35,777 nt of DNA from an uncultured Acidobacteriota bacterium (GTDB lineage: Bacteria; Acidobacteriota; Blastocatellia; RBC074), in contig CADECP010000040.1 of assembly GCA_902825875.1 (NCBI GenBank), forward strand, positions 1-35,777. Reading direction: 5' to 3'. The notes beneath the pieces are model-generated. The model was not told the DNA's origin. It saw nothing but the letters and a program-made list of their open reading frames with translations, and searched no databases. Shown one piece after another: positions 9,812 to 17,814 of this stretch. Both the position numbers and the translations under genes were made by a program. Each line of letters starts with the position of its first letter. Within the stretch, counting starts at the first letter, position 1.

Positions 9812-10255
9812 TCACTTTCCTTTGGTTGCTGGTGTATTGGTGGAATCGGGCGGGCAATCGGCTCCGGGCGCACAGTTTTGAGCGATCTTCACCGCGCTAT
9901 AACCGGAATTGTGCAATTCGGTCGTCAGTTGTTCGGCGGCTTCGCGCTTGGCCAACGGGCCGACTTTGACCAAATATCCCTGACTGGCCGGAGCGGTTTC
10001 GATGGTGGCTTTGACGTTGCGCTGTTCCAGCAAAGCGTTCGATAACTGTTCTGCCGCCGAAAAAGTTTGAAATCCGAATACGCGAACTGTAAACCCTGTT
10101 CCGTCTTTCGACATTTCAAAAGCTCCGCTAGGCGACGAAACATAAGTCACCAGAATTCCCGAAGCGAAGTACAGCGCACACAACAGCGCCAACGAAAAAA
10201 ACACCGCCAGCGCGAGTTTGTCTCTGGAATTGAGCAGCCGCAAAGCATTTATCAT
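9812..10255 (-). CDS. Membrane-anchored SPOR-domain protein
   Basis: The 147-residue protein has a short cytoplasmic start (MINALRLLNSRDK), one transmembrane helix at about 15-40, and a SPOR-type domain at about 52-125 (FTVRVFGFQTFSAAEQLSNAL, then GYLVKVGPLAKREAAEQL). SPOR domains bind glycan strands lacking stem peptides and usually sit at division sites. The tail contains two cysteines (QNCAPGADCPP) that could form a periplasmic disulfide. It is first in the run SPOR-lnt-M24. A specific role in division is inference from the domain. Confidence 0.85.
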   Translation of the reverse strand: MINALRLLNSRDKLALAVFFSLALLCALYFASGILVTYVSSPSGAFEMSKDGTGFTVRVFGFQTFSAAEQLSNALLEQRNVKATIETAPASQGYLVKVGPLAKREAAEQLTTELHNSGYSAVKIAQNCAPGADCPPDSTNTPATKGK

Positions 10256-10303
10256 GGCTTGGTTTATTACCTTGAAGTAGAGATTGTTTTTGGACGCGCG
10301 TGG

Positions 10304-10334
10304 ATTGTAACAGATCGTCGTTTTTTCATGCCAA
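10304..10334 (-). promoter_or_regulatory. Candidate promoter for the SPOR-lnt run
   Basis: On the minus strand TTGGCA (10329-10334) and TACAAT (10304-10309) each match five of six sigma70 consensus bases. The 19-base spacer is longer than ideal. It lies about 50 bases upstream of the SPOR ATG in the divergent gap shared with the dipeptidase gene. Confidence 0.35.
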
Positions 10335-10417
10335 AGCCCAGCTTGCGTATTCCACTACGCCCGAACAAAATGCGCGCGCTTCATCAAACCGTAACCAACA
10401 ACTGAAAGGACAACTTT

Positions 10418-11650
10418 ATGCAGAAAGGCTTTTTGCTTCTTGCCTTGTTCGCCGTGCTGTGCGGGCTGGCGTTTATTCCTATGGTCACTGCTCAGGACAA
10501 AGCATCTAAACCAGTTTCACCCAGCCAGGCGGCCTTGCGCCAACGCGCCAATCGCATTCATCGCGCCAGCATCGTGGTGGATACGCACAACGACATCACG
10601 TCGCCGATCACCGATGAAAACTTCGACATGGGCGCGCGGGATACCAGCGGAAAAATCCAAACAGACATTCCTCGCATGAAAGAAGGCGGTCTGGGAGCCG
10701 AATTCTTTTCGATTTATGTCGCCGCCAAATACGCCAAAGAAGGCGGAGCCGCCCGGCGGGCTTTGGATATGATTGACGGCGTTTATGAACAAGTGCGGCG
10801 GCATCCGGAAAGTTTTCAGATGGCTTTCACCGTCGCCGACATTCGTCGCGCTCGCCAAGCCGGAAAGATCGCCGCGTTGATGGGCATCGAAGGCGGTCAC
10901 GCCATCGAAGACAGCTTGTCCGCACTTCGTCAGTTCTACAAACTCGGCATTCGATACATGACGCTGACGCACACCAACACCAACAACTGGGCGGACTCTG
11001 CCGGAGGCATCAGCGTGCAAGCGGAAAAACGGCACGGCGGATTGAACGATTTCGGTAAGGAAGTCGTCGCCGAAATGAACCGCTTGGGAATGATGGTGGA
11101 CATTTCGCACGTCGGCGACGAAACGTTCTGGGACGTGATCGAAGTGACGAAATCGCCGGTCATCGCTTCGCATTCAAGCTGCCGCGCGCTGACCAACGTG
11201 CCGCGCAACCTGACCGACGACATGCTGAAAGCTGTCGCCAAAAACAACGGCGTGGTGATGATTAACTTCTACAACGGCTTCATCAATACCGATTACGCCA
11301 AACCCGGTTCGCCCGCGCCAACCAAAGCCGCCGAAACAGCGACGATGGATATGTTGATGGCGCATTTCGAACACGTCATCAAAGTTGCAGGCGTCAATCA
11401 CGTCGGCATCGGTTCGGATTTCGACGGCGTTGACGGATTGTTGCCGCCCGGCATGGAAGACGTGTCGAAGCTGCCGACGATCACTTACGAATTGCTGAAG
11501 CGCGGTTATTCCGAAGCTGACGTGAAAAAAGTGCTCGGCGAAAACCTATTGCGTGTGTTGGCTGAAAACGAGCGCGTGGCGAAAACACTTCAGGCTTCCG
11601 GCAAGAAACCGTCCTTCGCCAAGATCAACTCTGCCGCACCGCAAAAGTAA
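10418..11650 (+). CDS. Secreted membrane dipeptidase, family M19
   Basis: This zinc dipeptidase of the renal dipeptidase family hydrolyses dipeptides such as Cys-Gly. It is probably periplasmic or membrane-associated, given the signal peptide MQKGFLLLALFAVLCGLAF...TAQ. The 410 residues contain the metal ligands His57 and Asp59 (VDTHNDI), bridging Glu158 (MGIEGGHAIE), His231 (DISHVGDETF) and His252 (IASHSSCRAL), with a later Asp in GIGSDFDGVDGL. The ATG follows AAAGGA at a suitable distance. The gamma-glutamyltransferase gene starts 43 bases downstream on the same strand. The two activities act in sequence on glutathione, which supports a shared transcript and pathway. Confidence 0.94.
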   Translation: MQKGFLLLALFAVLCGLAFIPMVTAQDKASKPVSPSQAALRQRANRIHRASIVVDTHNDITSPITDENFDMGARDTSGKIQTDIPRMKEGGLGAEFFSIYVAAKYAKEGGAARRALDMIDGVYEQVRRHPESFQMAFTVADIRRARQAGKIAALMGIEGGHAIEDSLSALRQFYKLGIRYMTLTHTNTNNWADSAGGISVQAEKRHGGLNDFGKEVVAEMNRLGMMVDISHVGDETFWDVIEVTKSPVIASHSSCRALTNVPRNLTDDMLKAVAKNNGVVMINFYNGFINTDYAKPGSPAPTKAAETATMDMLMAHFEHVIKVAGVNHVGIGSDFDGVDGLLPPGMEDVSKLPTITYELLKRGYSEADVKKVLGENLLRVLAENERVAKTLQASGKKPSFAKINSAAPQK

Positions 11651-11693
11651 TCGTTGTGTCATTGGTTGAGGTCTTTTCATTCTTAGGAGCTTT

Positions 11694-13364
11694 ATGTTTC
11701 GCAACATAGTGACGATCCTGGCGATCATTCTTTTCATTTCGGTGACAACTGTGAACTCTCAAAAATCCATCGGCGACAAACCGGCCAAAAACGGCGGGCG
11801 AACTCGTTCCGCCGTCCGGGCGATGAACGGAATGGTGGCGACCAGCCAGCCGCTGGCTTCTGCCGCCGGGCTTCGCATTTTGCAGCAAGGCGGCAACGCG
11901 GTTGATGCCGCCGTGGCCGCCGCCGCTGTGTTGTGCGTTGTTGAACCGATGATGGTCAGTCCGGGCGGAGATTTGTTTGCGCTGGTTTGGGACGCGAAGA
12001 AAAAAGAATTGAAGGCGTTGAACGCCAGCGGGCGTTCGCCAAAAGCCGCCAGCATTGATGAGATGAAAAAGCGAGGCTTTACCAAAACTCCGCAAGACGG
12101 CATTCACACCGTCACTGTGCCGGGCGCGGTTGATGGTTGGGCAAAGCTACTGGAACGTTACGGCACGATGAGGCTCAGCCAAGTTCTGCAACCGGCGATT
12201 GATTACGCCGAGCGAGGTTTTCCGGTGACTGACGTGATTGCCGGAGATTGGGACAACGCGAATCAATACAAGGCCAATGCCGATTTCGCCGCGACTTTCT
12301 TGCCGAATGGCAAACCGCTCGCGCCGGGCGAAATCTTCACGAACAAGAATCTGGCCCAATCGCTGAAGCTGATTGCCGCCAAAGGCCGCGACGTGTTTTA
12401 CAAAGGCGAGATCGCGCAAAAGATTCTCAAATTCGCCCAAGCCCAGGGCGGTTTGCACACCGCCGAAGATTTCACCGCGCACACGTCCAACTGGCTCGAC
12501 CCGATCAGCACGACTTATCGCGGCCATACGGTTTACGAACTGCCGCCAAACAATCAGGGCTTGGCCGTGCTGGAAATGCTGAACATTCTGGAAGGTTACG
12601 ATGTGCGTTCGCTCGGCCATAACTCGGCGGAGTATTTGCACCTGTTGGTCGAAGCCAAGAAGCTGGCTTACGCTGACCGCGCCTGGCACATCGCCGACCC
12701 TGCGTTTTACAAAGCTCCGCTGGATAAACTGCTGTCGAAAGAATACGCCGCCGAGCTTCGCAAAAAGATTGATGCGGGCAAAGCGGGCAGCGACACGCCG
12801 CCCAGTTCGCGCGGCGGCGAAGACACCGTTTACCTGACCGTGGTGGACAAAGACCACAACGCGGTTTCGTTTATTCAAAGCATATTCAGCGCGTTTGGTT
12901 CCGGCTTGGTGGCAGGTGACACCGGCGTCGTGCTGCACAATCGCGGAGCTGGGTTTTCTTTTGACCCGAATAACCCGAACAAGCTGGAAGGCGGCAAACG
13001 TCCGTTTCACACTTTGATTCCCGGCATGGTTTTCCGAGAAGGCAAACCATGGCTAAGCTTTGGCGTGATGGGCGGCGATATGCAGGCGCAAGGCCACGCT
13101 CAGGTGTTGATGAACATGATTGATTTTGGCATGGACGTTCAACAGGCTGGCGAACAAGCTCGGTTTCGGCATTTTGAAAGCGGCCTGGCTCTGGAGTCTG
13201 TCATCGGTGCGGACGTGCGAAAAGCTCTGGAAGCCAAAGGTCACAAGCTGACGATTGCTCCGGGAATGTTCGGCGGGTACCAAGCCATCATGATTGATCC
13301 GAAAACCGGCGCGCTGATCGGCGGTTCTGATCCGCGCAAAGACGGCTGCGCGATGGGATGGTGA
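11694..13364 (+). CDS. ggt: Gamma-glutamyltransferase (glutathione hydrolase)
   Basis: GGT removes or transfers the gamma-glutamyl group of glutathione and related peptides. It is an Ntn-hydrolase that cleaves itself into large and small subunits. The 556-residue precursor starts at ATG 11694 after AGGAGC and has a signal peptide (MFRNIVTILAIILFISVTTV...). The predicted self-processing and catalytic Thr378 is in EDTVYLTVVDKDHNAVSF. FGSGLVAGDTGVVLHNRGAGF-like text follows, corresponding to the substrate-binding region. Early motifs GMVATSQPLASAAGLRIL and GGNAVDAAVAAAAVL are typical of the family. It lies just downstream of the M19 dipeptidase. Confidence 0.96.
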   Translation: MFRNIVTILAIILFISVTTVNSQKSIGDKPAKNGGRTRSAVRAMNGMVATSQPLASAAGLRILQQGGNAVDAAVAAAAVLCVVEPMMVSPGGDLFALVWDAKKKELKALNASGRSPKAASIDEMKKRGFTKTPQDGIHTVTVPGAVDGWAKLLERYGTMRLSQVLQPAIDYAERGFPVTDVIAGDWDNANQYKANADFAATFLPNGKPLAPGEIFTNKNLAQSLKLIAAKGRDVFYKGEIAQKILKFAQAQGGLHTAEDFTAHTSNWLDPISTTYRGHTVYELPPNNQGLAVLEMLNILEGYDVRSLGHNSAEYLHLLVEAKKLAYADRAWHIADPAFYKAPLDKLLSKEYAAELRKKIDAGKAGSDTPPSSRGGEDTVYLTVVDKDHNAVSFIQSIFSAFGSGLVAGDTGVVLHNRGAGFSFDPNNPNKLEGGKRPFHTLIPGMVFREGKPWLSFGVMGGDMQAQGHAQVLMNMIDFGMDVQQAGEQARFRHFESGLALESVIGADVRKALEAKGHKLTIAPGMFGGYQAIMIDPKTGALIGGSDPRKDGCAMGW

Positions 13365-13412
13365 AACCGTTTTTCTTACGTTGACGATTAACTCGGCTTA
13401 AGCCCTTAGCCA

Positions 13413-13441
13413 AACTTGTTTACCAAACTGGTAAACAAGTT
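13413..13441. promoter_or_regulatory. Perfect 12-bp inverted repeat, probable antitoxin operator
   Basis: AACTTGTTTACC, a five-base spacer AAACT, then GGTAAACAAGTT. Both arms match perfectly over 12 bp. It lies 15 bases before the toxin ATG and overlaps the candidate -35 region. HigA-type antitoxins repress their own operons through such palindromes. Binding by the antitoxin encoded here is inference. Confidence 0.75.
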
Positions 13442-13448
13442 GTATATT
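13419..13448 (+). promoter_or_regulatory. Candidate promoter of the toxin-antitoxin operon
   Basis: TTTACC (13419-13424) and TATATT (13443-13448) are separated by 18 bases, with the operator spanning the -35 and spacer. Transcription would start near 13455, at or next to the toxin ATG at 13456. No Shine-Dalgarno sequence precedes that ATG, consistent with a leaderless message. Confidence 0.5.
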
Positions 13449-13455
13449 GCAGAAA

Positions 13456-13785
13456 ATGGAAATTTTGTTTGCCACGACAAAGCTCCAGGAGTTATGCGAG
13501 CAACAGAAGAAGAGGCAGAAGGAGCTGGGTGCTGCCTGCGCTCGTAAATTGCAAAACAGATTGCACGACCTTATGGCGGCGATGAGTGTAAATGAGCTTC
13601 CTGCTGGACATCCTCATCCGTTAAAAGGAGATCGTGCAGGGCAGTTCGCTGTCAGTCTTGAAGGTGGCAAGCGCCTTGTTTTTGAACCTGCGAATGATCC
13701 GATTCCGAAGACCCAAGATGACGCCATTGATTGGGCAAGCGTCACGATTGTCCGAATTGTTTTTATAGGTGATTACCATGACTAA
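13456..13785 (+). CDS. HigB/RelE-like type II toxin
   Basis: A 109-residue basic protein resembling the plasmid-maintenance 'killer' group of RelE/ParE-fold mRNA interferases. A helical N-terminus rich in Lys/Glu/Gln (ELCEQQKKRQKELGAACARK) precedes beta-strand text with the pattern PLKGDRAGQFAVSLEGGKRLVFEP and a C-terminal strand VTIVRIVFIGDYHD. The ATG at 13456 is preferred. An in-frame TTG at 13447 overlaps the -10 box. The stop overlaps the antitoxin start by eight bases, a usual sign of coupling. Toxicity and ribosome-dependent cleavage are known for the family and are not shown by the sequence. The gene is more AT-rich than its neighbours, suggesting acquisition. Confidence 0.8.
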   Translation: MEILFATTKLQELCEQQKKRQKELGAACARKLQNRLHDLMAAMSVNELPAGHPHPLKGDRAGQFAVSLEGGKRLVFEPANDPIPKTQDDAIDWASVTIVRIVFIGDYHD

Positions 13786-14884
13786 TTCTGTCACTACTTT
13801 TACCCCTGATTGGATTTCCGTGCCTGGCTATACTATCGCTGACCTGCTGGAAGAGCGGGGCTGGACGCAAACCGAATTCGCCAAACGCACAGGCTTTACC
13901 AGAAAACATGTCAACCTGCTTATCAAGGGGAATGCTCCGATTTATGAAGACACGGCGCTCAAACTCGAAAGAGTTCTGGGCAGTACGGCTCGCTTCTGGC
14001 TGGCTCGTGAAGCGCAATATAGAGAAACGCTGGCTCGCGCGAAGGAAAGAAAATCTCTTGGACAGGACTCAGCCTGGCTTAAGCAAATTCCTTTGAAGGA
14101 TATGATCAGGTTTGGTTGGGTTCGGGAGCTTAAAGACAAAGGCGAACAAGTTGCTGAATGTTTAAGATTTTTTGGCGTTGCGTCAGTTGCAGTTTGGGAA
14201 TCGCAAGCCAATCAACCTTTAGCTGCTTTTCGATTGTCACCGACTTACAAAGAACGGCTTAAAAAGGAGAGTAATTTCCCCATCGCGGCTTGGTTGCGAC
14301 AAGGGGAGCGCAGGGCGACTGAGATTGTTTGTCGGCCATTTGATAAAGACCGTTTTCGAGAAAAACTTGTTGAATTACGTGCGCTAACCAATGAAGCTGA
14401 TCCGAAAATCTTTATTCCTAAACTGACAACTATTTGTGCTGAAGCTGGCGTTGTTGCCGTGCTTGAGCCAGCGCCAAAAGGCTGCCCAATCAGTGGAGCC
14501 ACTCGTTGGTTACCGTCAGGGAAAGCCCTGCTCATGCTCAGCGCACGGCACAAAACAAATGATCATCTCTGGTTTACATTCTTTCACGAAGCAGGCCATT
14601 TGCTTCTTCACGACAGAAGACTGGCTTTTATTGAAATTCAAGGTGAGTTCGATGGCGAATTAGAAGAACAAGCGAATGTTTTTGCTCGTGATTTACTGAT
14701 TCCGCCCAGTTTCGCTTCTCAACTTGCGACGTTGTCTTGTACCAAAGTTGCCGTTCGCGCTTTCGCCCAAAAAATAGGAATTGCACCGGGCATTGTTGTT
14801 GGGCGGATGCAAAAAGAGGACCTGCTTGATTGGTCGTACCTGAATGATTTGAAGATTCGTTATCGTTGGGATCACGAAAAATAG
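13778..14884 (+). CDS. HigA-type antitoxin fused to an ImmA/IrrE metallopeptidase
   Basis: The 368-residue product starts at ATG 13778, with AGGTGA five bases upstream inside the toxin gene. Residues about 15-70 form an Xre/HigA helix-turn-helix (SVPGYTIADLLEERGWTQTE...FAKRTGFTRKHVNLLIKG). The C-terminal part carries the zinc-protease motif HEAGHLLLH with HExxH at 270-274, followed by FDGELEEQANVFARDLLIPP, typical of ImmA/IrrE (COG2856). Plain HigA proteins are about 100 residues, so this is a two-domain antitoxin. It should neutralise the upstream toxin and repress the operon through the palindrome. The protease could cleave the antitoxin itself or another regulator, which is speculative. 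Confidence 0.88.
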   Translation: MTNSVTTFTPDWISVPGYTIADLLEERGWTQTEFAKRTGFTRKHVNLLIKGNAPIYEDTALKLERVLGSTARFWLAREAQYRETLARAKERKSLGQDSAWLKQIPLKDMIRFGWVRELKDKGEQVAECLRFFGVASVAVWESQANQPLAAFRLSPTYKERLKKESNFPIAAWLRQGERRATEIVCRPFDKDRFREKLVELRALTNEADPKIFIPKLTTICAEAGVVAVLEPAPKGCPISGATRWLPSGKALLMLSARHKTNDHLWFTFFHEAGHLLLHDRRLAFIEIQGEFDGELEEQANVFARDLLIPPSFASQLATLSCTKVAVRAFAQKIGIAPGIVVGRMQKEDLLDWSYLNDLKIRYRWDHEK

Positions 14885-14914
14885 CTGTTGCTCGCTTCGT
14901 TATTTGGAGAAGGA

Positions 14915-16003
14915 ATGAACCGAAGAAACTTTATTGGATTACTTCCGGCGGCTGCGATTGCGGCAACTGCTGACGCTGCGCCCAAACGTCGGACGACGGT
15001 CAGCATTCGCGGCGATCAGTTTTTCATCAATAACAAGCCAACTTATGCCGGGCGAAGTTACAAAGGCATGAAAATCGAAGGCCTGCTGATGAATTCGCGT
15101 ATGGTGCAGGGCATTTACGACGACCGAAACTCCGAAACCGTTTCGCGTTGGAAATATCCTGACACGGGCAAGTGGGACGCTGAGCGAAACACGCGCGAAT
15201 TCATTGCGGCTATGCCGGAATGGCGGCGGCACGGATTGCTGGCCTTCACCATCAATTTGCAAGGCGGCAGTCCGCAGGGGTATTCCAAAGATCAACCCTG
15301 GCACAACAGCGCCTTTGAAGCCGACGGCGGTTTGCGCGCCGATTACCTGTCGCGGTTGGAGCGGATTTTGAATCGAGCAGATGAACTCGGCATGGTGGCC
15401 ATCGTCGGGTACTTTTACTTCGGGCAGGATCAGTGGCTGCGTGATGAAGCGGCGGTGATTCGCGCGGTGAAGGACACGACAAACTGGCTGTTGGAGAAAG
15501 ATTACCGCAACGTGCTGGTCGAAATTGCCAACGAGTGCGACAATCGCGCCTACGATCAACCGATCATCAAGGCGGATCGTATTCACGAATTGCTCCGACT
15601 GACAAAATCAATGACTAGAAATGGGCGGCGGTTGTTGGTCAGCGCCAGTTACAACGGCGGCAGCATTCCCAAGCCGAATTTGGTGGCCGAAGCAGACTTT
15701 TTGTTGCTGCACGGCAACGGAGTCAAAGAGCCAAACCGTATTGCCGAAATGATTGAGCAAACTCGCAAAGTTGACGGTTATCGTCCGAAACCGATTTTGT
15801 TCAACGAAGACGATCACTTTGATTTTGACAAACCGGCGAACAACTTTTTGAAAGCCGTCGGAGCCTATGCTTCGTGGGGCTACTTCGATCCTGGCAAGAG
15901 TGATTACAGCGACGGGTATCAATGCCCGCCGGTCAATTGGGGAATCAACACCGAACGCAAACAGGCGTTTTTCAAATTGCTGAAAGACATCACCGGTTCA
16001 TAA
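14915..16003 (+). CDS. Tat-exported glycoside hydrolase-like protein (clan GH-A fold)
   Basis: The ATG at 14915 follows GGAGAAGG and gives 362 residues. The N-terminus MNRRNFIGLLPAAAIAATADA is a twin-arginine-type signal. The body reads as a (beta/alpha)8 barrel of the cellulase/GH5-like type. The acid/base candidate is Glu207 in VEIANECDN (the Asn-Glu pair of clan GH-A) and the nucleophile candidate is Glu298 in ILFNEDDHF. Their 91-residue spacing fits the clan. I cannot assign a family or substrate. An in-frame TTG at 14888 is unlikely. The oxidoreductase gene 40 bases downstream suggests a sugar-processing pair. Confidence 0.7.
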   Translation: MNRRNFIGLLPAAAIAATADAAPKRRTTVSIRGDQFFINNKPTYAGRSYKGMKIEGLLMNSRMVQGIYDDRNSETVSRWKYPDTGKWDAERNTREFIAAMPEWRRHGLLAFTINLQGGSPQGYSKDQPWHNSAFEADGGLRADYLSRLERILNRADELGMVAIVGYFYFGQDQWLRDEAAVIRAVKDTTNWLLEKDYRNVLVEIANECDNRAYDQPIIKADRIHELLRLTKSMTRNGRRLLVSASYNGGSIPKPNLVAEADFLLLHGNGVKEPNRIAEMIEQTRKVDGYRPKPILFNEDDHFDFDKPANNFLKAVGAYASWGYFDPGKSDYSDGYQCPPVNWGINTERKQAFFKLLKDITGS

Positions 16004-16043
16004 ACCAACTTTTCAATCACCAACTTTCGGAGGACTAAACATC

Positions 16044-17348
16044 ATGGCAGAGAAATCAGTTTCCAGACGCAATTTCGTCAAAACCGGTGCAGTCGCAGGC
16101 GCAGGTTTGTTGATCGTTTCGCCGGAAACGGCATTTGGTTCGGTGGCGAATTCGTCGCTCGGACTTGGAATCATCGGCTGCGGCGGGCGAGGCAATTACG
16201 ACGGCGGAGAATTTCTGAACAACACTGATGTCCGTGTGACGGCGCTGATGGACGTGTTTGAAGATCGGCTGCAATCCACACGCGCCAACCTGAGCAAACA
16301 ATCTGAAGCCAAAGGCCGCCCGGCGGTTCCAGAAGCGAACCTTTTCAAAGGCCACAAGGCTTATGAAAAACTCGTGCAATCAAAAGATGTGGATTTGGTC
16401 TTGGTCACCAGTCCGCCGTATTTCCATCCCGACCATCTGGAAGCCGCCGTCAGCGCGGGCAAACACGTTTACCTGGAAAAACCCGTCGCCACGGACGTTA
16501 CGGGCTGTTTGAAAGTGAAAAACATCGGCAAGAAATATGACGGCAAGGTGAGCATGCACGTCGGTTTGCAGAAACGTTACGACGTTGGTTATCGCGGAAT
16601 GGTGGAACGCATTCACCGTGGCGAAATCGGCGACATCATTCTTGGGCAGACGTTTTATTACACCAACGATCTTGGCCGCCAGAACAAACCCGGCATGTCT
16701 GATTTAGAAGCTCGAATTCGCAATTGGGTTTTTGACCGTGCGTTGTCGGGCGACATTCTGGTCGAACAGAACATTCACATTCTGGACATCGTCAACTGGG
16801 CGCTGAAATCGCATCCGGTCAAAGCCACTGGCACGACTGGTCGTGCGCTTCGCAAAGAAGTGGGCGGAGTTCCGGCGGATTATTTGTGCAGCGATCATTT
16901 CATTCTGACTTACACTTATCCCGGTGACGTTCACATCAGCTTCAATTCCAACCAGTTCAAAAATCGCGGCTACCGCCAATCGGGTGAGCGGTTTTTCGGC
17001 ACGAAAGGCGCGTCGGACTCGCTGCAAAGCGGCCCGGCCACGATCAACTACAACCAACTGGAAGAAGGCCAGAAAGTCGCCGACAAGGTGGATTGCGGCA
17101 AAGTTGATCTGCACGCCGCCGTCGGCACGAAGATGAAAGTGCTGGTGGACGGAATCAAATCGGGCAGCTTCCAGAACGAATGCGATCTGGGAGCAGAAAC
17201 TACATTGACGACGATTCTGGGTCGCATGGCTGCTTACAAAGGCCAGGAAGTCAGTTGGGACAAGATGATGAAGTCCGGCGAAAACTGGAATCTGAAATTG
17301 AATCTGGATTCGTTGGGCAACGGCGGAGCCGTTTCGATGAAGGGCTAA
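16044..17348 (+). CDS. Tat-exported Gfo/Idh/MocA-family oxidoreductase
   Basis: An NAD(P)-dependent sugar or inositol dehydrogenase-like protein of 434 residues, expected in the periplasm. The ATG follows CGGAGGA. The twin-arginine motif is SRRNFVK in MAEKSVSRRNFVKTGAVAGA. The Rossmann glycine motif is GIIGCGGRGN (about 42-51), and the family Lys146 lies in YLEKPVATD. The C-terminal half has the family's beta-sheet domain (NQFKNRGYRQSGERFFGTKG). Tat export of a folded cofactor enzyme fits this family (glucose-fructose oxidoreductase is the model). The substrate is unknown. It is paired with the upstream glycosidase and followed by a strong terminator. Confidence 0.88.
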   Translation: MAEKSVSRRNFVKTGAVAGAGLLIVSPETAFGSVANSSLGLGIIGCGGRGNYDGGEFLNNTDVRVTALMDVFEDRLQSTRANLSKQSEAKGRPAVPEANLFKGHKAYEKLVQSKDVDLVLVTSPPYFHPDHLEAAVSAGKHVYLEKPVATDVTGCLKVKNIGKKYDGKVSMHVGLQKRYDVGYRGMVERIHRGEIGDIILGQTFYYTNDLGRQNKPGMSDLEARIRNWVFDRALSGDILVEQNIHILDIVNWALKSHPVKATGTTGRALRKEVGGVPADYLCSDHFILTYTYPGDVHISFNSNQFKNRGYRQSGERFFGTKGASDSLQSGPATINYNQLEEGQKVADKVDCGKVDLHAAVGTKMKVLVDGIKSGSFQNECDLGAETTLTTILGRMAAYKGQEVSWDKMMKSGENWNLKLNLDSLGNGGAVSMKG

Positions 17349-17373
17349 TCTGTCTTGGCTCAGGCCGAAAAAC

Positions 17374-17433
17374 AAAACCGCAGTTCAAGGTGAATCAACG
17401 TCGCGTTTCCTTCACATTGAACTGCGGTTTTTT
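17374..17433 (+). terminator. Strong intrinsic terminator
   Basis: AAAACCGCAGTTCAA (17374-17388) pairs perfectly with TTGAACTGCGGTTTT (17417-17431) over 15 bp, followed by a run of Ts. An additional GGTGAA/TTCACA pairing extends the stem. It ends the glycosidase-oxidoreductase unit. The A-rich left flank means it could also act on the minus strand. Confidence 0.9.
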
Positions 17434-17437
17434 GTTT

Positions 17438-17814
17438 TCGCTCTTTGGCAAGATTGGTTCTGATTATTACGTAGCATTGCGAAGTGAAAACCACCGGACT
17501 CCGCGCTTGCCGAATTGATAACCGTGCTTGAAATTCGGGGTAAAACTTACCGTACTCCCAATCATTTCCGCGAGTTATCAATTCCCGCAAAACGAACCTA
17601 GAAACAAGGTCGCAGCGAGCTAGGCAATCAGCTTGCCAAAAAACTGGATTGGGGTGCGGTAAAAAAATAAACAGTCACAAATTGCTGATTTGACTTGAGT
17701 TCAAGTGCATTAAAACCTCAACCAAGAGGCCAGGCTATTTACATCGAAAGTTACAGTCGAAGCATTGGCGACACATTGCGAGACTTCATCTGAGACAGTT
17801 TTCAAAGCTGTGCC
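17438..17814. other. Gene-poor stretch between convergent genes
   Basis: This 377-base stretch lies between the terminator and the aldo/keto reductase stop. I see no convincing gene, RNA or repeat. A short minus-strand frame here runs across the terminator hairpin and has no recognisable domain. Confidence 0.6.

Noticed and set aside
17360..17590. Short minus-strand frame in the 17.4 kb gap
   Set aside because: It crosses the terminator hairpin and shows no family resemblance.
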